A stretch of DNA of 64,000 bases. Source: Ailurus styani (Eukaryota > Chordata > Mammalia > Carnivora > Ailuridae). A program made the position numbers and the translations under genes. Numbering within the stretch: position 1 is the stretch's first letter; every line of letters begins with the position of its first letter. This document shows, piece after piece, positions 57,156 to 64,000 of this stretch. Below the pieces are notes generated by a model. It was given only the letters and a program-made list of their open reading frames with translations, did no database searches and had not been told where the DNA came from. Where the stretch lies: NCBI GenBank assembly GCA_002007465.1, contig LNAC01000163.1, positions 1,572,896-1,636,895 of the forward strand, given 5' to 3'.

Positions 57156-58252
57156 GATGTGTTGAATTTTTAAATAGCTATTTTTGATGCATATAACGGA
57201 GTTGTCTCTGAACTATGACATAGGTGACGTTATTGTGCTGAATTTTCTGCTTGGATTAGATGAAAATGAGGAGTTCGTGTGATTCTGCTGTTCGCTTTCT
57301 TAGCCTGCTTGCCCTGATACTTGCTGCATGACTTTTCTCTCAGTGTTCTTACCAAAGTCAGTTAGTGAATGACTAATGGGACCTGGAAACCAGATTTCTT
57401 TCCTCGGCTCTTAGTACTTCCATTAGGCCTGCTTCATGCTCTCTCTTCTGTGAGAGGATAGACTACCCATCTTTCAATTCCTAATAGGTCTAATTTCTTC
57501 ATCTGTTGATTCTAAGTGTCTTCTAAGCATCCTAAATTCCCTGATGCCAAAATTTGGTGGCAGAAATTATAACAAGAGTTAGTGTTCTGCCAAAAATCTG
57601 CACATAACTGAGTCACTTTTTTGTTGCTGTTGTACCTCCATGGTATACTTCCTTCTACTTTGTCTTCCCTGGCCAAACCCATTCTGAGTTCTCACCTCTC
57701 ATTCCTGTGACTGCGACTCTGTATCTTTTATATTAAGATGTAGAACTTCAGAGCTTGAAAGGTCTTTTTAATTCAAAAGGAGATGATTCCAGTCACCCTT
57801 CTTAATATACAGGATAGGACTCAGGTAGAATGTACTGGCCTTCCAAAGAGGCTGAAAAAATATGTAGCAAAGGGGAATAGATCAGAATTTATCCCCTGGG
57901 ACTGTATACATGCACCCTAAAAGCGAAAGAGAATGGCTCCTACTGGTGTCCACTACACAGCATACAATACCTTTCCTTCTTGTTTGCTCCCATTTTTTTG
58001 CATAAAGATCCAAATTGTAGCCTATTTCCTCTGAGAATCTTTCTCTGATCCTGTCTTTATTCCCTGCTAATCTGGGTTGGCAGACTTGCCTACGTGCGTT
58101 CTTACAGCACAGAATTTGTAAGCTTTTTTCCCCTTCCTGTCTCTCTATCTGGCAGTGAGTTCCTTGATGATAAGAGATGATTTATGCTTTTTTTTCCCCT
58201 CTGTGTCCCCCAGTAGTTAGTAAAGGGTAGACTGTATAGAAATGCTTGCATG

Positions 58253-58446
58253 GGGGCACCTGGGTGGCCCAATCACTGAGTGTCTGGCTTCGGCTCAGGT
58301 CATGATCCCAGGGTCCTGGGATCAAGCCCCCCATTGGGCTCCCTGCTCAGCAGGGGAGTCTGCTTCTCCCTCTTCCTCTGCCTGCTGCTCTGTCTGCTTG
58401 TGTGCACGCTCTTTCTCTGTCAAATAAATAAATAAAATCTTTTTAA
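58253..58446 (+). repeat. Carnivore SINE, caniform-wide subtype
   Basis: Plus-strand older copy (head GGGGCACCTGGGTGGCCCAA), directly followed by a younger copy in the same orientation. Confidence 0.93.
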
Positions 58447-58460
58447 AAAGTGCTTGCTTG

Positions 58461-58668
58461 GGCGCCTGGGTGGATCAGTGGGTTAAAGCCTCTGCCTTCG
58501 GCTCAGGTCATGATCTCAGGGTCCTGGGATCGAGGCCCGCATCAGGCTCTCTGCTCAGCCAGGAGCCTGCTCCCTCCTCTCTCTCAGCCTGCCTCTCTGC
58601 CTCCTTATAATCTCTCTCTCTCCTCTGTGTCAAATAAATAAATAAATAAATAAATAAATCTTTAAAAA
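58461..58668 (+). repeat. Young carnivore SINE in the tail of another
   Basis: Flanks AAAAAGTGCTTGCTTG at 58445-58460 and 58669-58684 show it landed at the A-tail end of the copy before it. (AAAT)n tail expanded. Confidence 0.96.
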
Positions 58669-59233
58669 AAAAAGTGCTTGCTTGATGACTGATGGTGGAA
58701 GAGGAAGCTGAGCCAGGCCTCCTTTATGAACCCTTTCTCTAAAGGAGAAACCTGCCTGGGAAACCACAGCAGAGGTAGAATCCTCTGCTTATGTTTCCAT
58801 GCTCTGTTCTACTAAACTCATCCTTTTTCTCAGTCTTTTCCTATAGAGTACCCTTTCCTCTGGACTTCTAGAGACCCTAGAATTCATACAACAGAGTTTA
58901 CCCATCAACTGTAACCTGACTCATGTTATTCTCAAGAGTTATGTGCCTCTTTCTTATTTTTCCTACTACATTGGTATTCCTTTAGGGCATTTTAAACTCA
59001 GCGCCTAATACCACACTGAATCCATAGTATTTAATTTGGAAGGCCTGACATGTTCTTGAAGTACTATTTCCTTTGAACATTCATTATGTATTCCAGAGCT
59101 CTAGAACTGGGCATGTGGGTGGGATTAGTCCTTGCTTGGCTCCCACTGGCCATTCAATTTCTTTGGTTACTTGAGATGGTAGTGTTTTGCTGACTGGTAG
59201 ACAGAATCAACATCTCATTTCCATTACTTTTAG

Positions 59234-59828
59234 ATCCTCGGCCCAGGCATCGGGATAGTTTCCATAAGCAAAGGCGCAGAGATTGGACTCTCCATGGCTA
59301 TTCACCTGAAACAAGTCAAAGCCACGGTGCTTATTAATGGGCCCAATTTCGTATTTCAAATTCCACAGGTATATTACGGTCAGATAAGTGAGCTTGCCCT
59401 CCTCTCCACAACTGCTGTCCATCAGTGCCTTGGGGTTAGCAGAATTCCGGCACCTCTTTGAGGAAGCTAGAAGTGAAGCCAGTGAGACTTCTCTTCTCCC
59501 CATTGAAAAGGCCCAGGGACATTTCCTTTTCATTGTGGGAGAAGATGATAAGAATCTTAACAGCAAAGAGTATGCTGAGCAAGCCTCAGAACAGCTGAGA
59601 AGATATGGGAAGAACAACTGGACCCTGCTATCTTACCCTGGGGCAGGCCACCTGTTAGAGCCTCCCTATTCCCCACTGTGCTGTGCCTCAAAGATCTACA
59701 ATCTCCACCTAGCCCTATATTGGGGTGGAGAGGTGACCGCACATGCCACTGCCTGGGAGCATTCTTGGAAGGAGATCCAGAAGTTTCTCAGGAAGCATCT
59801 TGTTCTAGTTGTGACCAGTCAACTCTGA
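59234..59828 (+). pseudogene. BAAT-like exon 4 (C-terminal exon)
   Basis: Starts [18 protein letters not shown]. It continues [20 protein letters not shown] to GQI, loses about 2 nt at 59387, then continues in the next frame with [47 protein letters not shown] and [14 protein letters not shown] to SQL and TGA at 59826-59828. Length and motifs fit the family. The C-terminal SQL is the type 1 peroxisomal signal found in BAAT. Confidence 0.88.
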
Positions 59829-60176
59829 GAAGAGAAGACATTCCTGAGAAACAGAGAATACCAGACCTTCACCGATTTTCAACATCTTTGATTTCTTATT
59901 GTGGGAGGTTATACTAAGAGAAAGCAGAAGGGTGACTGACAGTGGTCATGTCTTGACTTTGGAAAGGAAAAATGGTTTCCATTTAATCCAATATCATACT
60001 TGGAGAGTTTTATATTTTTTAAAATAAGTTTAGGGCTCTACCTGCTCTGAAATATTCTCGTTTATTATTATACCAATTGTCTGGTGGGAAAAAAAATGAC
60101 CAAAACAAATGACAGAATCCCCTGGTTTTTAAAACAGACGTGAGTAGAATCAGGTGCTGGTATTTGTTGATTTCTT

Positions 60177-60389
60177 TTTCTTTCTTTCTTTCTTTTTTTT
60201 TTTAGATTTTATTTATTTATTTATTTGACACAGAGAGAGATTATAAGTAGGCAGAGAGGCAGGCAGAGAGAGGATTAAGCAGGCTCCCCGCTCAGCAGGG
60301 AGCCTGATGCAGGGCTCCATCCCAGGACCCTGAGATCATGACCTGAGCCAAAGGTAGAGGCTTTAACCCACTGAGCCACCCAGGTGCCC
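60177..60389 (-). repeat. Young carnivore SINE
   Basis: Minus-strand copy; flanks TATTTGTTGATTTCTT and TATTTGTTGACTTCTT. Confidence 0.96.
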
Positions 60390-60706
60390 TATTTGTTGAC
60401 TTCTTAAAACTCAAATGAAATATATTTAGATTTCTCATATTTGAAAATATGCTTATGGTTCATGGTTACTTCAATGCCATTGAAAAACTAGACCTTGGGA
60501 AACATTTATTATTTTAAGGCAATGTGGAAGTTAATTTGGATGTAACATGATTGAGTCAGCCTACAATCAATAATTTAACAAAGGCTAATAAAAGAAAATA
60601 AAGCAGTATTTGTGTCGAAACATACAGCAATTTGAGAAAAAAACAATCTGAGATTCGCAGAATTGCACTTTAGGAAAGGAGGCATGATGGTGTGGGTTGT
60701 ATACCT

Positions 60707-61041
60707 TAGGGACTGACAAAATGTTTCTCTAAGGTTCTACATGGCAAATATTTTCAGCTTTGTGGGACATGAAGACTCTGTCACTGTTGTTGAGTTCCGT
60801 CATTCAAACACAAAAACAGCATAGATAGCCCATAATGAATGATCGTGGCTGTGTTCCAATTAAACTTTATTTATGGAAACTCATTTGCATTTCATATAAT
60901 TTTTACATGTCATAGAATAGTAATTTTCTTTTTATTTTTTTTCTAAACATTGGGCAATCTAAAACCCATTTCTAGCTTGTGGACAGCAGAAACACAGGCT
61001 GTTGGCTGGATTTAGTTCGCAGGTCATAGTTTGATGACCCC
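60707..61041 (+). mobile_element. hAT-type (MER-class) DNA transposon fossil
   Basis: Starts TAGGGACTGACAAAATG, includes GCAAATATTTTCAGCTTTGT and GGCTGTGTTCCAATTAAACT, and ends GTCATAGTTTGATGACCCC, near-complementary to its start as expected of terminal inverted repeats. Same family as 33895-34120. Confidence 0.7.
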
Positions 61042-62258
61042 GGGTGTGGAACTATCCAAATTACCTTGTTCAATGTCAAGGGGCAAGTCACAGTCCACAT
61101 ATTCCTGAGCTACTGAATTGCAATGGATGGAAGTGGAAGTTAGATAATCAAGTGAAGATGAAACAGTAAAAAGGTATTTTGAATGATTTTGTAGATGTGG
61201 TGGGGGAGCCAATGAGGAGTGAGAGTAATATTAGAAGTAATATGAAGACGTTTCATGGTATCTGCCTAAACTCTTTTCCTTTCATCTGCTTTCTGATACT
61301 CCCTCTGTGTGGAGTAAAATCATTCCATTCAGGATGAGTGAGGCTATTAGCCTCCCTCCTTTCTCACTCAGACAAGTTTTTACATTTCCCAGACCCAGTC
61401 AATCAGACTACGTCACTCCTTTGACTCTAATAATCATGTAATTACAATGGCTAATACCACCTACGCTATATGCTACATAATAACTATATAGATTAGATGC
61501 TACATCGTTAGTTACATATGCCATATGCTACATAATAGCTATCATAGTGCATTTAATGGGTATAATTATTTTTGTTTCCTGTTTCAGACTTTAGGAAGAA
61601 TGAGATGTTTATGAGATATAATGTTTGTGTTTTATATCCCTTGATTTACATTTTGTGGATTTTCAGGACCAAGAAGCTTTTACATTTTTTTCATTTCTTC
61701 TTTCTCATATCACCACTATAAATATTGACAGGAATGCAGCTCCAATAACCATTCTTGGCCAGCTTCTCTAACCCCTTGGAAATGTAACTGATCTGATTTC
61801 CAGGCATTGACCTCTTGTGTTCACCAATAAAGTATTTGCACCTGGTTAACTAATAGTGTGTCCTCTCAGCGTGTTCCAGGCCAGCTGGCAAACCCACTCT
61901 CACCCTCTGCATTTGGCCCAAGCGGCTTTTACTGTCCTTGAAAGTTCTCTAAATGTGAGTTGTGTCTTCTGTCAGGCCCCTGGTAGATGCGTATATCCCA
62001 TCTCCTCTGCTAAAGGGTCGGTTCACACATGGCCGCAACAATCAGGGCAGACTTGCTGACCTTCAGCTCTCAGCTGCCTTCCATGCCCATCACCATGAGA
62101 ATTTGGGAGCTTGCTAAACTCTTTCACACGCCTGGAGTGCAAGAAGAGACTTGCATGCGCTATCTCCTTCTACCTAAACACACGATGTCCCCTTTCACTC
62201 TGCTTTCCAGAACTCCAGACCGGAAGCAGGACACAAGCTTCTTCTGTAGATTCCAGTT

Positions 62259-62336
62259 TCTCCTCCTCCTCCTCCTCCTCCTTCTTTCTCCTTCTCCTTC
62301 TCCTTCTTCGTCTTCAGCTTCATCTTCTTCTTTTCT
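62259..62336 (+). repeat. Pyrimidine-rich (CTC)n/(CTT)n microsatellite
   Basis: About 78 bases of C/T triplets; it produces meaningless Ser/Leu-rich open frames in three phases. Confidence 0.95.
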
Positions 62337-62999
62337 AGTTTCTCACAATCCATTCCCACCTTGGTCAAGGCTCAGACCTTCTCTATAGGCAAGGTTGTCT
62401 TCTTCCAAAGGACAAGCCCCAGGACCTAGCTTTAATTAATAAAGCTTCCGAGGAAGAATAAAGTGACTACTAAGGACATCACTACTATCAGGGAGACATT
62501 CATAAAGATCATCCTTGCCTTAAGAGAAATAGGCCAGAGTACACAGATGTAGCTAAACTCATGAAGGTGCTACTTAATGACAGGCATTTTTTGGAGTGCT
62601 GATCTATGTCAGTCTTCTCATAGCTGAGTAGTAGAGATGCAGAGAAACTTGCACGATGAATAAATAGCAGGACTAGAATCAGAACCCAGGGACTTAGACC
62701 TAAATTTTCTATTACACTGTGCTGAGGTTTTCCTCCTCTGTTAAACTCTATTCTCTGGAAATTTGAAATAAATCTGGGTTTATACATTAACACATTGTTT
62801 TGGTTGTTTTTGGCTCAGGAGAGCTAGAGACACTTCAAGTTCTTTATCTACTCTTATTATGGAGAAATTTTTAGGTTCTAAAGATGACACTGTTGGGTCT
62901 GCGGTTGAGAAGGAGTCAGTTTTCCACTGGCTGTGTTGCAGCTGTGTGGAAGCTCAATGAAACCCAAGTACACTTGTGACTTTACCCCATTAGAATAGT

Positions 63000-63695
63000 C
63001 TTCATTCCAGAGGAACTGATTTTCACGCTCTTTTGCTCTCTCCTTTGAAGGCAACCAGAATATATCACCCCAAAATATGCCTCTTTAACAAAAATTAGCA
63101 GTTAAAAAAGACAGCAGATACAAGAAGGGCCCTCTGACTCTTCCTTTTTCCCTCCTGAAAGCAGGAGATAAAACTCTCAGTTGAGGGGCGCCTGGGTGAC
63201 TCAGTCCTGCCTTTGGCCAGGTTGTGATCCCAGAGTCCTGGGATCAAGGCCCAAATTGGGCTCCCTGCTCGGCAGGAAGCCTGATCTGCCACTCCCCCTG
63301 CTTGTGCTCCCTCTCGATGTGTCTCTCTCTGTCAAATAAATGAATAAAATCTTAAAAACAAAAAACAAAAAACTCTCAGATGGAATATGTCCTCCCTGTA
63401 CCAGAAGGAAAGTAAAATTCTTACCATCAAAGACAGAAGTTGAGATGGAGAACATTCTATACAGAGAGACCTTGTTCAAATGATTTTTATCTTCCTTTAG
63501 ACTGCCCACATCGTTTAGTTACCTTTCCACAGTTGTCTCTCTCTTTGCTCGAGAGATAAAAGCAAGTATTTGCTTTTCTTTGGGTCTCATTCCTTATGGG
63601 GGCTCCTGTGCCTCATAAAAGTTGTATTAAATACTTTTCTGTGTTTTTCACCCCTTAACCTGTCTCATGTCGGTTATGTTGTTGGGCCCAGTAAA
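63000..63695 (+). mobile_element. Possible old retroviral LTR (solo), with SINE inside
   Basis: CACCCCAAAATATGCCTC near the left and CATAAAAGTTGTATTAAATA followed by ACCTGTCTCATGTCGG on the right recall mammalian endogenous retrovirus LTRs. No viral coding sequence is present. Family not identified. Confidence 0.35.
63185..63368 (+). repeat. Carnivore SINE with deleted head segment
   Basis: GGGGCGCCTGGGTGACTCAG is followed directly by TCCTGCCTTTGGCC, so part of the head is missing. Flanks AAAACTCTCAG at 63170-63180 and 63369-63379. Confidence 0.92.
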
Positions 63696-63699
63696 TATA

Positions 63700-63960
63700 C
63701 CTTAAGAAGGTGTGCATAGAGAGAGAGGGAGAGAGAGTGACTGACTTTAAGGAACTGGCTTATGTCATTGCAGGGGCTCAAATCCTCAGGGCAGGCCCGC
63801 AGGCTTCGGGGTCCCAGGGAAGGGCTGATGTCGCAGTCACGCTTGTGAAGGCAGACTGAAGGTAGATGTCCTTCTACCCTAGAGGACCTCGGTCCTTTCT
63901 GCACGGCTCACGCCTGCTGTGGATAACGGCTGAAGTCTCTTCTGCACACGGTCATCACTT
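63700..63960 (+). repeat. Probable old L1-derived fragment
   Basis: GAGAGAGAGTGACTGACTTT, AAGGAACTGGCTTATGTC, GCAGGCCCGCAGGCTTCGG and CAGGGAAGGGCTGATGTCGC resemble a mammal-wide L1 non-coding segment. Tentative. Confidence 0.4.
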
Positions 63961-64000
63961 CGCTCCTTGGTGTCCCCACTCCTCATTTGCTACAGTCCTT

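Larger units (their letters stand above)
55434..59233 (+). other. Intron between BAAT-like exons 3 and 4
   Basis: 3.8 kb holding SINEs at 55484-55679, 55878-56072, 56549-56720, 56939-57155, 58253-58446 and 58461-58668. It also contains a MIR near 56085-56320 and an apparent assembly duplication with single Ns at 56675 and 56753. The remainder (57160-58250, 58690-59230) shows nothing I recognise. Confidence 0.7.
51951..59828 (+). pseudogene. BAAT/ACNAT-family acyl-CoA:amino acid N-acyltransferase, frameshifted
   Basis: The family (BAAT, ACNAT, type-I ACOTs) conjugates bile acids or fatty acids from CoA to taurine/glycine, or hydrolyses the CoA ester. Three coding exons are evident: 51951-52409, 55232-55433 and 59234-59828, with intact donors GTGAGT and GTAATT and acceptors TTCTTTCTCAG and ATTACTTTTAG. 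Compared with human BAAT as I remember it there are three frameshifts: about 7 nt missing at 52239, 1 nt at 55385 and 2 nt at 59387. Each brings an early stop in the original frame. The nucleophile motif is [10 protein letters not shown], with Ser (59267-59269) where BAAT has Cys. The Asp (59547-59549) and His (59649-59651) of the triad and the peroxisomal C-terminus SQL are kept. Position next to MRPL50 fits BAAT. The SKGAE motif and GKG after LPPG recall ACNAT or ACOT paralogues, so it may be a paralogue with intact BAAT beyond the window. Assembly error is possible. Confidence 0.85.
59829..64000. other. Downstream flank of the BAAT-like locus
   Basis: No gene seen. AATAAA signals at 60587-60592 and 60597-60602 could serve the acyltransferase transcript. 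Repeats: SINE 60177-60389, hAT fossil 60707-61041, a (CTC)n/(CTT)n tract 62259-62336, SINE 63185-63368 inside a possible LTR (63000-63695), and a probable old L1-derived piece at 63700-63960. The 61050-62250 and 62340-63000 stretches are unassigned. Confidence 0.6.

Noticed and set aside
62029..62388. Ser/Leu-rich open frames near 62.1-62.4 kb
   Set aside because: They run through a pure (CTC)n/(CTT)n tract in several frames at once and have no domain or conserved motif.

Overview
The window is mammalian nuclear DNA from a caniform carnivore, most likely a mustelid (ferret, mink, marten or otter group). The evidence is about forty copies of the tRNA-Lys-derived carnivore SINE. The youngest copies carry the GTGGGTTAAAGCCTCTGC head that I associate with mustelids, with flanking direct repeats that are still nearly perfect. 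The genes are intron-rich with canonical GT-AG junctions, and MIR, L2, Tigger, hAT and L1 fossils fill the spaces.

Layout. 1-3000: upstream flank of ALDOB, repeats only. 3000-17240: ALDOB (fructose-bisphosphate aldolase B), plus strand. It has a TATA promoter, a non-coding exon 1 and eight coding exons that join into an uninterrupted 364-residue protein. 17240-26500: intergenic, between the convergent 3' ends of ALDOB and ZNF189. 26500-39100: ZNF189, minus strand, a KRAB zinc-finger repressor of 626 residues in three coding exons. 38880-39960: a CpG island shared with MRPL50, with the two start codons 571 bp apart in divergent orientation. 39646-41830: MRPL50, plus strand, a mitochondrial large-ribosomal-subunit protein of 159 residues in two exons. 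41830-51900: intergenic, SINE-rich. 51901-59828: a BAAT/ACNAT-family acyltransferase locus, plus strand. Three coding exons and their splice sites are recognisable, but there are three frameshifts, so I call it a pseudogene as assembled. 59830-64000: repeats only.

The order ALDOB-ZNF189-MRPL50-BAAT and the relative strands match the human 9q31.1 neighbourhood read in the opposite direction, so this is ordinary conserved synteny. The genes do not form a functional unit. ALDOB and BAAT are both liver genes (fructose breakdown and bile-acid conjugation), while ZNF189 and MRPL50 share a housekeeping-type bidirectional promoter.

I found no undescribed multi-gene system. The points most worth checking are the broken acyltransferase with a Cys-to-Ser change at the nucleophile position, a pair of ZNF143/STAF-like sites in the bidirectional promoter, a head-only tailless SINE insertion, small duplications next to ALDOB splice sites, a 33-A run inside the ALDOB promoter, and local assembly damage (an 85-N gap in a SINE and a repeated segment beside single Ns).
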